Below are positions 11,656-24,005 of a stretch of 64,000 bases of DNA, in pieces; position 1 is the first letter of the stretch; each line of letters begins with the position of its first letter. Both the position numbers and the translations under genes were made by a program. The DNA comes from Alopecurus myosuroides (Eukaryota > Streptophyta > Magnoliopsida > Poales > Poaceae). The notes below the pieces were generated by a model. That model did no database searches and was not told where the DNA came from. It was given only the letters and a program-made list of their open reading frames with translations. The DNA is taken from positions 27,276,808 to 27,340,807 of the forward strand of contig CM054062.1 of NCBI GenBank assembly GCA_028641055.1. Direction: 5' to 3'.

Positions 11656-13075
11656 AGATCTGTATAGAAGTATGGAAGTGGAACGCGATTTTCAAATCTT
11701 CACGGTATGAATGTTCATATCCCTATTCTATTTGACTAAAATAATACTCTCCCACCGGAAGCAATGTGCAACATCACAAATGCATTGTCCCTTATAGTAT
11801 TTATTTTGCTTGGTTTTGCTATGATATTGTTGTAAAAAGTACGGACCACATGATGCCTTGAATGAAGTCGGCAAGAATTGATCAAGATGACTCTCTGTTC
11901 CGAGGAACCTCCTGAGCGCTATGTGCTCCCAGTTTTCGTTGTCGGCCCCACCCCAGAAAATTTCAGGTGTCACCACGTATCGTGCTTATCACTACAATCA
12001 TAGCACAACCATTAGACAATAAGATAACATAGAAGTTCAATGACGCACGGATGTAACTCAATACCATTGGTTATCTTTTGCCTCGTGGGTACTTACTTGC
12101 CCAACAAACAATCATATTGGCAGTACTATTACTGAACCTACACCATACATGACAACAGCTAGCAGCTTTAGACCGAGAACATCTGATGTCAGAATGCACA
12201 CTGAGCCATGGAGATTGACCGTTAATTGAACAAGAATGTAGTCTCTAAGAGATAATAGTGAGACAATAGGGCACATTGTGGTCGTTGCATCTGATCTCTC
12301 CCTCGATATAAAAGTCTTCCAGAGTTGCTACAGTATGAGCAAGACATAATCAACCATCCTCCAAAGCTAACAAAATTGCAACCTTTTCAAACCTCGACCT
12401 AAGAAAATAAATATTATGAGTGCAACCAACCAGGAAATCCAACTCCATACATTGCCTGGTGTAGTGTGCCCTTGTTCTCATATAGATTCTCGATATTTGA
12501 ATATGAGTAAGGAGAACCAGTTTGTCTGTCTTAGGAGAGCAACCATGTGGCAATAGGATCATATATATGCTTACTCCTCACATGTTTGAAAAGGAGGCTA
12601 GGAAGATTGTTGAAGTTCTGCTAGTGATTCACCATGGTCCATGGACACAAACTACAAAAATGCCATGAAAAGGCAGTTGACTTAAGGGATTATTAGTCTG
12701 TGCTCTGAAACGGCAAACACTGGTGTTTCATGACGATTCTGCATTTGTGTGGGATGACAATTAGATAAATGGATCTCGGTTTCATACCCATGAAGATATT
12801 CAAGCGAGAGCTGACTGTCCACACACCCAACAACTTTTGTAGGCACTAAATTCTTGGAGAAGGAGAAATAGGTTGCCATCGTATCGTTTGATTCCACTCA
12901 GTTTGACATCCTAAAAAGGATTGGTAGCTTTTATCACTTGTCAGGCACCATCAAAAGGACACCATGCAGCGTTAAGAAGTAAAATACTTCATACATAATA
13001 AATAAATTTGTGATATGCCTCACGATATATGAAAAGGAGATAAATCATACTTACATGCCATAACTTTTGCCTAAG
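11656..13075. other. Unassigned region with short minus-strand ORFs
   Basis: No transposon terminus or recognised domain was found. Three minus-strand frames stand out only by amino-acid composition: 11976-11728 (containing EIFWGGADNENWEHIALRR), 12562-12350 and 12897-12682. They could be exons of a decayed host gene, but I do not recognise the family and could not join them with convincing splice sites. Confidence 0.25.
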
Positions 13076-13082
13076 ACTTGCT

Positions 13083-14005
13083 TTAGGCCGACCCACAGCG
13101 CCTCAACGCAGGTATGTGCGTGTTGGTTCCCCCTCGCGCGCGTTGTAGCCCATTTTGGGCCGGAATAGTGTGCTTATGCGCGGCCCAGTTAGCAATATTT
13201 TTGTTTTTTGGCTCAATTATTCGCATCGGAGTATATTTCAAAAGACCAATATAACAACTACATGTAGACATGTAAACGCTAAGTGTTTCCACCATTTTCG
13301 GTAAACGTTGCATACGTTTTTTAAAATTGTAACCAGTTCATACACATTTTGTTGAGAAAACACAAGTGAGATGTTGCAATATTTTCTGGATGATTTTTCT
13401 AGGAAATGAGTATACATGTTTAGAATTCATTTGCAATGATATGTTTATAGGCTCCTTCACATGTTGTAAACATGTAATTTTTTTGTTGATATCGATTTAT
13501 TTTTTTGTTGAATAGGGGATGATTTTTGTTGCAACTGGAACAGTGAATAATTATTTCGTTGCTTACCAACTTTTTAATTGATGCAAAAAAAATTGTTGCA
13601 ACAGGTTGTGATTTTTGTTGAATTTTTTGAACTTTTTTGTTGTAGTGCAATAAACATATTGTTTAACTATTTTTGTAGCATTACATATTTTTGGTTTTTT
13701 TTTAACAACTTGTTGCAGTACCTTTTTTTATACACGGGAAGATAATTTTTGTTGCGATACAAGTGAATTTGTTGCAATGGCAGTTTTGCTGTAATTATCG
13801 AGATGACCGGGGGCAACACAATATACCTCTTTATTTAAGTGGGGCTGCAGTGGAGTGTGGGTTCTATATCCGAAAAATAGTGGGGCTAAAATGCAAAGCA
13901 TGCTATGCTGATTTCTGGACATAGGATGTTGATCGAACGGCTCACGAGGGGACCGACAATTGGTACGCCTAGGACGACCTGCGCCTGGCGCTGCCCATAT
14001 CTTTG
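13083..14005 (+). repeat. Direct repeat unit 1 (about 0.9 kb, AT-rich core with GC ends)
   Basis: This unit begins near TTTAGGCCGACCCACAGCG and ends near a GCGCCTGGCGC inverted repeat. Its core has many TTTTGTTGCAA-type motifs. A second copy lies at 14147-15036 in the same orientation, with clear but imperfect similarity over the whole length. No ORF is conserved between the two, which fits a non-autonomous DNA transposon or decayed tandem duplication. Neither TIRs nor a TSD could be fixed. Confidence 0.6.
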
Positions 14006-14146
14006 CAGCCTGTCATCAGCTAGCCTGAACGAAGTAGGATTGGATCGGTGGATCTTCTGCATTTTGTCAAACGAATGGTATGCACATGGTTGCTCCAGGT
14101 AATACTGACATTAGTTGGTACCTTTGATCAGGGAAAACGCTTGTTT

Positions 14147-15036
14147 TAGGTCGACCTACGCGGTGAGACCATAGGTCGCCCCAGCGAGCGAGCGAGTGAG
14201 CTAGAGAAATCTAGTTTTGGGCTGGCCCGTGAGCATATATAGGCCCAATTAGCACCAATTTAGCCTTTTGCCCCAGTTTTCATGTCTGCGCAGTTTTTTA
14301 CCAGGAAAACATACCAACCAAGTGCAACCATGTATATACTAATTGCTATTCGCCATTTTCGGTCAACGTTGTGCTCGTCTTTAAAATTTGTAACAATTTC
14401 GCACGTATTTTGTTGAGAAAGCACAAGCGAGATGTTGCAATGTTGTTCTGGATGATTTTCTAGGAAATGCGTATATGTGTTTAGAATTCATTTTGGAATG
14501 ATATGTTTATGCGCTCCTTTAGATGTCCTAAACATGTGATTTTATTGTTGTTATCGATTTAATTTTTTGTTGAAATAGGGGATAATTTTTCTTGCAACTG
14601 GAACGGTGACAAATTATTTTATTACTTACCAACTTTTTAATTGATGTAATTTCTTTTGTTGCAATAGGTTGTGATTTTTGTTGAATTGTTTGAACATTTT
14701 TGTTGCAACACAATAAACATATTTATTTAACTATTATTTGTAGCATTACTTATTTTTCGATTTTTTGGAACAATTTGTTGTAATACTTTTTTTACACGGG
14801 GCGATCATTTTTGTTGCAATGTCAGTTTTCTTGTAATTATCGAGATGACCGGGGGCAACACAATATACCCCTTTGTCTAAGTGGGGCTGCTGCAGAGTGC
14901 AGGTTCTATATCGGAAAAATAGGGGAGCTAAAATGCAAAATTGTGATGTGATGATTCTAGCCATTGGATGAAAATCCGAGGGCTCACGGGGGGACATACG
15001 TTTTGCAAACGTAGGGAGACCAACGCCTAGCGTTGG
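14147..15036 (+). repeat. Direct repeat unit 2
   Basis: This is the counterpart of 13083-14005. It begins TTTTAGGTCGACCTACGCGG and ends in a perfect hairpin, CCAACGC-CTA-GCGTTGG, at 15020-15036. The two units are separated by about 140 bp. Confidence 0.6.
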
Positions 15037-16152
15037 CCTTTTATCAGTAATAGAACATAATCCTCCAATGATGCAGGTGCTGGGTCGGGAGGATAAATAC
15101 GGACATGGATGGCAGAGGATTTTGGGGGGTGCGGAAACCCGACGAGTGGCACCCTCGAGCGCGTGGCAGCAAAAGCTCCCGGCAGAGGTCCTACGGCCTG
15201 ATATCTCCAAGCATGGAGTAGTTACCATACAGAGTGGGAGCGCTTCCTCGAGGTGGCGTTTCCCGTCCGGCAGCCCGCCTCATGTGGGAGTTGGAGGAGG
15301 GTATCCTCGACTGCATATGAAATCTAAGCGGTGGTGCCCCTCCGACGGGGGCGGCGGCTAAGAGAGAGAGGGGGGATATGGAAGCCAGGGATTGCGGTCT
15401 GTTTTTTTTTTGCCTAGCAGATCCGATTTTTCTCGCACATGGTGTCGTTGTTGCTGGTTTTTTCTGATCGCTAGTTTGTTGCCGAACGGTTTTTTTGACG
15501 TACAAACATCGTTAGCGCATATTATAGTAGATATAGTTTGTCATGTGCTTGTGAACATAAAATTTATAAATATGTGTAGTTTTATATGACTATGTGTTGT
15601 TATCATGTTTTTTTGTTTATGTGGAAGTATTGTTGTTTATAGTTATGTGGTGTTTTTTTTGTAAATTATGTTTGTATGTTATTGCATATGGATATTGTCT
15701 TCTCTATTTGATGTGTTGTAAACACGGTATTTGTATACGCGGTACCCTACCAGGTGGTGGATATTGGAAAAAGTTGTACCTATTCATGGATATAGCTACC
15801 GGTGACAGGTTGCTCGAGATAGATGGTTAGGGATATGGGTGGAACCACCCGTATACAAAGTCGTGAACAGGGCAAGCCCAGGGTTGTTTATCATTTTTCC
15901 AATAATCCGGTTTTGGGACTATAAGAACCAGATATAAATGTGAGGAGAAAATAAATCCAAGAAAACATCCGACTCTTGAAGAATTTAAATATTGTTTAGG
16001 GAATTAAAAGTTGAATGACAATTACTTAGTAAACTGAAAGGAAAAAATTAAGGAACAACTAGATGCTCGCTCTCGCGCATCCTCCGCCTCCTACGCGCCC
16101 CATGCGTTCGGTCCACAGCGGAAGAAAACCGGAGACACGCACGTATTGGGGC
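15037..16152. other. Unassigned region
   Basis: A GC-rich stretch (about 15060-15360) has weak open frames on both strands and is followed by AT-rich sequence. I see no domain, terminus, RNA gene or convincing exon. Confidence 0.3.
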
Positions 16153-16565
16153 CTAATACATTGAACATATCTATAATTTTTATTGTTTATAATTATTTTA
16201 TATAGTTGCTATATGCTTTTACTATAGTTTTATATCATTTGATGACATTTTTCAGACTAATCTAGTCAGTTTATGTTTTATCTTGTTTTCTATTGCACAA
16301 AATGCCCACAGAAAAAGCGTAAGAAAATGTCCAGCAAAAATAGGAAACCCAATATCTTTACGAGACAAAAACAAAGTAAGAAAATCAGCTAGAGGAGAGC
16401 CTGGTGGCCAGGCAGGTTGGGGACGCGGTCCCACTTAGACCCGCGCCCTCGGATCGCCAAGTCCTACCAGGCTTGTCCCCGACACCTAAAAACGTCGGCA
16501 CGATGATTATTTTCCATGAAACATATACGGAGACGACATCGCCTCAAAATTCTCATCTAGGGCTT

Positions 16566-17631
16566 TGATATCTATAAGTGCACATGTTTGATATTTTATA
16601 ATTCAAGAAATATTGTCTCCCGATTTATATCATTCCCACGGAAAGTTTATCTCGCAAAGTGCTTTTTATATGGTTGTCTTTGTCACACACAAGGTGTTAG
16701 ACTTGTGTAAATTGACTCACAAATTTGGATCTTCTTAAACATAGGCAAAATAGCAATTGAAAGTATTTGAATAAAGAATAATTAATGCTGAAAAATAATA
16801 ACAAGAAGTAAATACTATAAAATGTGGGTTTTACTACTTATGGATGAGTAGGCACTGGGAGAACTCGGTTCACAGTTCCTGTGAATGTGTCAGGTGGTTG
16901 GTAGAGGATATGTGATACATATTCTATCTATGGAGTAGTTTATAGGCGAGTCACCGTTGTATAGTTAAACTTCTCCATGCATGGGTTTGTTTATCACTTT
17001 TTTTCTGCATCCCTGCTCCATATGCCATGGTTTTATTCGGCAATTAAAACCGATAGGTTGTAAAAGGTTTGACGGCCTTTTTTTTGGAAATTATGACCCT
17101 AATATGTTATAATGGATATCTCTCTATATATATATCTCTCTCTATCTCTCTCTCTCTCTCGCCATATGAGCAATCAAATGGTTGTGGCTAAAGAAGATGA
17201 TTACCAGTAGGATCTGGCAGAAGGTCACCTCTCCGGATCCCTCTTCGTCTCTTATGTTATGGCTCCAAGTTGATGTGTATGTTTTCTGCCTCCTGCCCCT
17301 TTACGGGAGTTTCTCCTTTGTGATGTGCTCACAGTGGCAACATAGGATATGGTGGCTGGTACGGCCGCTTGCCACTGGACCCAGTCTCGGTAGGTATCAC
17401 TGAAGGTTGAACTAAATTCCCTCTTTCATTGAATTACTTGATATTCTCCAATTAACATCATTATGCTTCATTTTCTTCCTTGCTTTCATAAATCCTGAAA
17501 ATCATAAGAAAAAAATAAAATATCTCCAATCATCATAGTATTTGGTTTATTATTAGAGAAATTTCCAATAAGAACCAAGTGTATAACTAGGTAAATGGAA
17601 AATAAAATTCACATATAAAATACAGTCGTCT
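16566..17631. mobile_element. Insertion of 1066 bp in the outer LTR, 5-bp duplication
   Basis: GGCTT occurs once in the homologous LTR (near 19120) but flanks this segment on both sides (16561-16565 and 17632-17636), which marks an insertion with a 5-bp target duplication. It begins TGATATCTATAAG and ends CAGTCGTCT, so the right end lacks the expected CA. It contains a CT/TA microsatellite at about 17118-17160 and no credible gene. Its class is uncertain; a decayed solo LTR is possible. Confidence 0.5.
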
Positions 17632-18117
17632 GGCTTCTGCTCTGGCACCCTGCAAGAAGGGGGAATCATCACCCGAGGCTTCTTCATCGCCATGATTGCC
17701 TCCGGAGTGATGCGTGAGTATTTCGTCTTTGGACTACGGGTCCATAATAGTAGTTAGACGGTTGTCTCTTCTCCTTGTCCCACCATGTTTTGATCTTGTG
17801 AGCTTCCTAAGATGATCAAGATCACCGGTTATGTAATTTCTACTTGTTGTGTTTGCTCGTCTCCGATTAATTGGGAAGTTATGATCAGATGGTTAATGTT
17901 TCTTATATGATGTTGTTACTTTTATTGTATCAATGTTCTATTGTGTTATTTCTTGCTCTCGAATGTGTGTGGTTGCTTTGTCCAAGTAATTGCATGCATC
18001 TCCAATAGAGGGTTTTGTGCAACATAGTAAGTTCACACCTTCTTTATTTCTAGGCTTGAGTGAAAGCAACGACTAAGACCAAGGGTGTTCTGTTACTAAT
18101 AAGGGTAAAACAATCGT

Positions 18118-18119
<2 letters not shown>

Positions 18120-18151
<32 letters not shown>
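18120..18151. repeat. (TA)n microsatellite
   Basis: About fifteen TA dinucleotides in a row sit inside the outer LTR. Confidence 0.9.
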
Positions 18152-18153
<2 letters not shown>

Positions 18154-18671
18154 ATGAATATTTCTTACATTATGTATTCATTTTAATGAAATTGTCTGTT
18201 GCTTTTAACAACTTAATAAAAGTGAGTAGCAAGCATATAAGTGCACTCAAGGGGGACTATTCGTTATAGATGCATGATGGAAAGAGGTCTATAAATGTTT
18301 GACGTAATGCCTACATGATAAGTGCAATGAACTTTACTTGTCATAATTATTTGATGTTCCAATTCTATTAATTGCCCAACTTTAATTTGTTTACCCAACT
18401 TGTTTGCTTGTTATCTTTTGAAGAGATCAAACTAGTGAAACTATGACCCTCGATTCATTCTGAATAAAAATATTGCAACCTCGTTTACTTGCTTTTCACC
18501 ATCACTTGCTCGTTGTAATGTTTTACTTTATTACTCTCAATCCACACAATACGTTTAATTGTCTTGTTTACAACAAGATGAGAAGATTGACAACCTTCCT
18601 GGAAAGTTGGGGACAAAGGGAATTTTATCTTTCGTGGTAGGTCCACGCTTGTTAAAGTGCGAGTCGACGAG

Positions 18672-20284
18672 TGATATGTTGCAAACGTATCTATAACTTT
18701 TGATGCTCCATGCTTGTTATCTAGAGAATACCTTTTGTTTTCCACATCTTTTCTACCATTTCCATCGTTTTCGGATGTTTTCATGGACTAAACTATTAAC
18801 GAGATGCCCCAAGCCAGTTGTTGTTTTCTGTTGTTTTCTATTTCAGAAAAGTTCGTAATGAAATATTCTTGGAAAGGGCTGAAAATCCATGATGATCATT
18901 TTTTACCTGGAACAAAGACAGGCCCAAAGAAAAGCCGGAGGTAAGCCAGGGGGTGCCAGGTGCGGCCCCACCCAAGGCCACGCTTGGTGGACCCCTGGAC
19001 ACCGCCTCTCGGCGCCTCTTCGCCTATAAATTTCCTTTAACCCTAAAAACATCAGGGACAGAGTTATTATTTACGAAACATATAGAGAGGCACTGTCACC
19101 TCGAAAGTCCAATCTATGGCTTCTGCAACCCTGTTCCGGCACCCTGCCAGAGCGGGGAATCGTCATCGGAGGCCTCTACATCGCCAAGATCACCTCCGGA
19201 CAGATGTGTGAGTAGTTCATCTCAGGACTGCGGGTCCATAGCAGTAGCTAGATGGTTGTTATCTCCCCTATGCCTCCATGTTTAGATTCTCATGAGCTAC
19301 CTCAGATGATTGAGAGAACCGTTATGTAATTGTGCATGTTGTGTTTGCTGGGATCCAATGTACCTTGAGATAATGATTATTTTGTTCATGTCAATCTCAG
19401 ATGCTTACATTATATTTGTAGAGAGTTTTAATCTTGTCTTTCAATGCTCTCTGATGTTTATGATTACCTTGGCCTCGTAGTTGTTTTCACCTCCAAGAGA
19501 GGGTTTATATGCAATATGGTAGGTTCATGCCTCCCTTATATCCGTGCTCGAGTGGCAGAAACATCACGGATGGGGGATGTGATGCTTCTCCTAGGGAGAA
19601 AACACGATGCTCTTGTCGACGGATAAGGACCACTGCTTACATTACGTATTGCTCTTAATGCATTTGTCTTTTACACACAAAGCAATCACTTTGTTGCTGC
19701 AACTTAATACAGGAGAGATTTGGTGGATAGATTTTGTGAGGTGGACTTTCAAATATGGATGCATGATGGATAACGGTCCAATGCCTTAACGTAATGCCTA
19801 CAATTTTAGAACCCGTGAACTATATCTCGTCATAAGAGTATTGTTATATGTTCATGATTTGTCAATTGCCCACCTGTAACTTGTTCACCCAACATGTTTG
19901 TTTTTGTTGGAGAGACACAACTAGTGAACCTATGCCCCCCAGTCCAATTCTCCTTACAATTGCGACCTTCTTTCAAGAACTTTCACCATTGTTTCATTGC
20001 TCTTCTATTTTTACTTGTATTACTTTTCAAGATTCTATACGTTTAATTCTCTAGTTTTTAGCAAGACCGGAAGATTGACAACCTTCCAGAAAGTTGGGGA
20101 AAGAGAGTTTGTGTTTGTGTGCAGGTTCCACGCTTGTTGACACGCCAGACAGTAACAAACCTTCTCCAATACTACGAAGTCTTACTCGTTGGATAAACCT
20201 TGGTTCCTTAACTGGGGGAAAATTTTTGCTGGACTACATCATACGTTCCGCTTGGGGTCTCCCAACGAGCGTGTGATCATGTCA
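18672..20284 (+). repeat. 5' LTR of inner element
   Basis: TGATATGTTGCAAACGTATC starts the LTR and GATCATGTCA ends it. A promoter-like CCTATAAATTTCC occurs near 19022, followed by a C-rich leader. Confidence 0.75.
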
Positions 20285-20302
20285 GCATAAGGTACTTTTC
20301 TC

Positions 20303-20318
20303 TGGCGTCGTTGCCGAA
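20303..20318 (+). other. Degraded tRNA-Asp-type primer binding site
   Basis: TGGCGTCGTTGCCGAA lies 18 bp after the LTR end. The family consensus from the other elements is TGGCGCCGTTGCCGGG, so three positions have changed. Confidence 0.6.
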
Positions 20319-20519
20319 ACTTCTAGCTTGCTGCAAGGGGGGTCTCACACTTCCACTCTCTTTATATTTTTTTTGGTTCTTGCTTATTTTACTTTTGTTT
20401 AGTATTGTTTTCTCTTTATAAAAAACACAAAAAAAATTAGTTCTCTTGTTTCTAGTCTTTTATTTGTCTTGTTATTTAGTTTTCATCTTCGTGTTAGTTT
20501 TTGTTGATATTTTGCTAAT

Positions 20520-21153
20520 ATGTCCACCCGTAAATTTTCTATGAAAGATCTGGAAGTGAGAAGTGGATTCATTACAGGAAGAAACAATATTGAAGAATTG
20601 TTTCACCATGTTAATGTGCTTCATGATTTTAATGATAAAACTGTAGTTAAACTTGACATGAGATCCCTATAGATTGTTTGGTTGCTATGATAGAAGCAAT
20701 GTTTTTTAACCTCGATCCTATAATACAACAAATGTTTTTTAAACTTGATAGCATGGAGAAAGGAAAAGAAAGGGATTTTACGTTGAATGTTTTACTCCTG
20801 GAATTTAATGACATTGCTATAGAAGCTAGAAAACTTTTTGCTCGCTATAAGATGCTTGGCTACGGTCTTGCCATCAAACATACTTTGAAAACTTTAGATA
20901 TTTATAGAATGAACTATGAGGGAGAAACTGAATGCAATAAATAAATAAAAATCCTTATACCATTCAAAATTTTAGCAATGTGTGAGTCATTAGAGGAAAA
21001 TATTGGTTGGATTGTTCCGGGGAATCTCTTTGATGAAAATAGTAAACCAAAAAGAGAAGAGAGAGGAGATTATGAACCTTGTGTGTGGAAAATACAATGC
21101 CTTAATGATGAGTTCGAGCTCCTCAAATTAAATGATTCTAATGATAATAATTG
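20520..21153 (+). pseudogene. Gag-position ORF remnant of the inner element
   Basis: A frame starts MSTRKFSMKDLEVRSGF at 20520 and is broken near 20670. It resumes as an 88-codon frame (20678-20941, containing KGKERDFTLNVLLLEFNDIA) and then as a frame near 20979-21153 (MCESLEENIGWIVPGNLFDE). At least two frameshifts or stops separate the pieces. It lies where gag is expected, just after the PBS, but no Gag or zinc-knuckle motif is visible. The function is unknown. Confidence 0.5.
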
Positions 21154-22203
21154 ATTAGTTCTTCATGCCTAGCTAAAGGCGTCAAAGAAAAGCGCTTGTG
21201 GGAGGCAACCCACTTTGTTTTCCTTTGTTTCCATTTTATTTCCTTCTCTTTTGTTTTGTTATTTTTGTTTCTTGGAAGTTGTTACCTATGTAACAACTTG
21301 TCCTTATCCTTTTTATTTCGTTTTTGTGCCAAGAGTAACCTCTAATTGAGAGGTAGTGCGATTTGGGGAATTTGCTGTTGTTAAACATATTTCTGGGCTG
21401 ACACAAAAAAAAATCATTTCTCTCAGACAAAATGTTGGGTTGCTTTGAAAAAATAGACATGTGCCCCAGGTTGTTATCTAACTTTTGTTAGCTTACCACT
21501 TTTTGATTTAAGCAACAGAAGATTTTCGAAAAAAAAATCATCTTTATCGATTGTTCTATTTTGAAAGATTTCTACCATTGCATTTTCGTCTTAATCTCTT
21601 TCTTTTTGTGTTCTTTTGAGGGGAAGAGCTTTAACAGAAGTCGTGAAAATATCTAATGTGTTAAATTGAGTGTTAGACTTGTGTTGAAACTGAAAATAGC
21701 TTTAGGTGGAGGAAGTTTTCAAGTGTAGGGAGAGAAGTATGATGTGATGAGATGAAGGATGAACAAAATCTCAAGCTTTGGGATGCCCATGTCACCCCGA
21801 TACTTATCCAAGAAGTACAAGCATCAAAACTTGGGGATTCCCAAGGTATCCTCTTCTTCATCAACGAAAAATTCATGTTTCTTTCCAAACACTATATTTT
21901 TTTGCTTCACATGATATGTGTTATTCTTGGAGCGTCATTTTCTTTTGCTTTCAGTTTTTTGTTTTCTTTGCTATAGTTTATGGTTGGATCCTAGCACTTT
22001 TAGTTTGAGAGAGACACACTCGGTTTTTTCATTACGTAGAACACTCTAGTTTTCACTCTTATTGGTCTATGGGTGTTCAGTTTTTTCTAGAACGTTAAAA
22101 TCTCCTCAAATTATGGACTTGAGAAATCATTAACTTAACTTGTGAAAACAAGGCGACAGAGGAATGTTATGATTATCTTATGGGAGCCCCTCTTCAATCC
22201 ATT
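21154..22203. other. Non-coding interior of inner element
   Basis: This T-rich interior has no conserved frame. Its short ORFs (21151-21345, 21752-22008) are low-complexity and hydrophobic. Confidence 0.4.
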
Positions 22204-24005
22204 AAACATGAAAAGATGATAGGTCATTTGATAGCATTCATTGACATAGACATACACATCTCTCAAAATTATTTTCAATATCTTTGTTTTATTAAATTAA
22301 AACCTCTACCATATGAGTAATCCATACTTCCCTCTGCGAAGGGCCTTTCTTTTACTTTTATGCTGAGTCATCATCTTCTTACTTTATGCACCAGCTAAGA
22401 GAGCATAGTTGTCTTTCTGAGTATAATGTGCATAGTCCCAAAATTTACTATTCATTGATTCATGATTATGGTACTGCTTGTTCTCAAATTATTTGTATCT
22501 AGTCACCATTTAAACTTTGAAGGTCTACTAGCATTTATGTTTTGCTACACACGAAGGACAAGTTGGATACCACTTTATTATGTCTTTCTTTATGATTGAA
22601 ACAAATGTATCACTTACAATGCATTATTATTCGCTGTCATTTATTTGTGTTACTTTTCATGTGTAACATAGCTGCTAAGTTTACATTTGTTCAAATGATA
22701 TTTATCATGCCTTTGTTAAAGTAATTCGATCTCGGCTTGGAATGCTTTTATACAACATTGATCAAGATTGTGTTGGCTTCATGTCAGCTCAAAAATTATT
22801 TTGTTATCACTTAACTAGTCGAAGACGAGCAGGAGTTAAGCTTGGGGATGCTGATACAAACATGAAAAGATGATAGGTCATTTGATAGCATTCATTGACA
22901 TAGACATACACCTCTCTCAAAATTATTTTCAATATCTTTGTTTTAATTAAATTAAAAGCTCTACCATATGAGTAATCCATACTTCCCTCTGCGAAGAGCC
23001 TTTCTTTTACTTTTATGATGAGTCATCATCTTCTTACTTTATGCACCAGCTAAGAGAGCATAGTTGTCATTCTGAGTATAATGTGCATAGTCCCAAAATT
23101 TACTATTGATTTATTCGTGATTATGGTACTGCTTGTTCTCAAATTATTTGTATCTAGTCACCATTTAAGATTTGAAGGTCTCCTGGCATTTATGTTTTGC
23201 TACACACGAAGGACAAGCTGAATACCACTTTATTATGTCTTTCTTTATGATTGAAACAAATGTATCACTTACAATGCATTATTATTCACTGTCATTTATT
23301 TGTGTTACTTTTCATGTGCAACATAGTTGATAAGTTTACATTTGTTCAAATGATATTTACCATGCCTTTGTTAAAGTACTTTGATCTTAGCTTGCAATGC
23401 TTTTACATAACGTTGATCAGGATTGTGTTGGCTTCATGTCACCTCAAAAATTATTTTGTTATCACTTAACTAGTAGAGGACGAGCAGGAGCTAAGCTTGG
23501 GGATGTTGATACAAACATGAAAAGATGATAGGTCATTCGATAGCATTCATTGACATATACATACACCACTCTCAAAATTATTTTAAATATCTTTGTTTTA
23601 TTAAATAAAAATCTCTACCATATGAGTAATCCATACTTCCCTCTGCGAAGGGCCTTTCTTTTACTTTTGTGCTGAGTCATCATCTTCTTACTTTATGCAC
23701 CAGCTAAGAGAGCATAGTTGTCATTCTGAGTATAATGTGCATAGTCCCAAAATTTATTATTGATTCATTCATGATTATGGTACTGCTTGTTCTTAAATTA
23801 TTTGTATCTAGTTACCATTTAAACTTTGAAGGTCTCCTGGCATTTATGTTTTGCTACACACAAAGGACAAGCTAGATACCAATTTATTATGTCTTTCTTT
23901 ATGATTGAAACAAACGTATCACTTACAATGCATTATTATTCACTGTCATTTATTTGTGTTACTTTTCATGTGCAACATAGTTGCTAAGTTTACATTTGTT
24001 CAAAT
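22204..24005 (+). repeat. Triple tandem repeat of about 655 bp (third copy split)
   Basis: Units start at AAACATGAAAAGATGATAGG at 22204, 22858 and 23513, giving periods of 654 and 655 bp. Each unit ends with GAGCAGGAG(T/C)TAAGCTTGGGGATG(C/T)TGATAC, that is, a polypurine tract plus the first bases of the LTR. The third unit is interrupted at 24005 by Tat fragment A and resumes at 29797-29925, directly before the 3' LTR. About 24 bp of the unit are missing at the junction. Confidence 0.85.

Larger units (their letters stand above)
16153..18671 (+). mobile_element. Outer Fatima-like gypsy LTR, left part (interrupted)
   Basis: This sequence is diverged but collinear with the LTR at 18672-20284. 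Shared landmarks are the start near 16153 (ATTGAACATATCTATAATTTT), the TCCATGAAACATATA segment (16511-16526), the CACCCTGCAAGAAGGGGGAAT leader near 17646 and GAAGATTGACAACCTTCC near 18585. It is interrupted by a 1.07-kb insertion (16566-17631) and then by the inner element at 18672. The LTR resumes at 31545, where its last 100-plus bases and a PBS follow. The family name is from memory. Confidence 0.65.

Noticed and set aside
11728..12897. Minus-strand frames as an F-box-type host gene
   Set aside because: The amino-acid composition looks protein-like, but I recognised no domain and could not connect the pieces with plausible splice sites.
15068..15361. 97-codon frame in the GC-rich segment as a gene
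   Set aside because: An overlapping minus frame is equally open and nothing in the product is recognisable.
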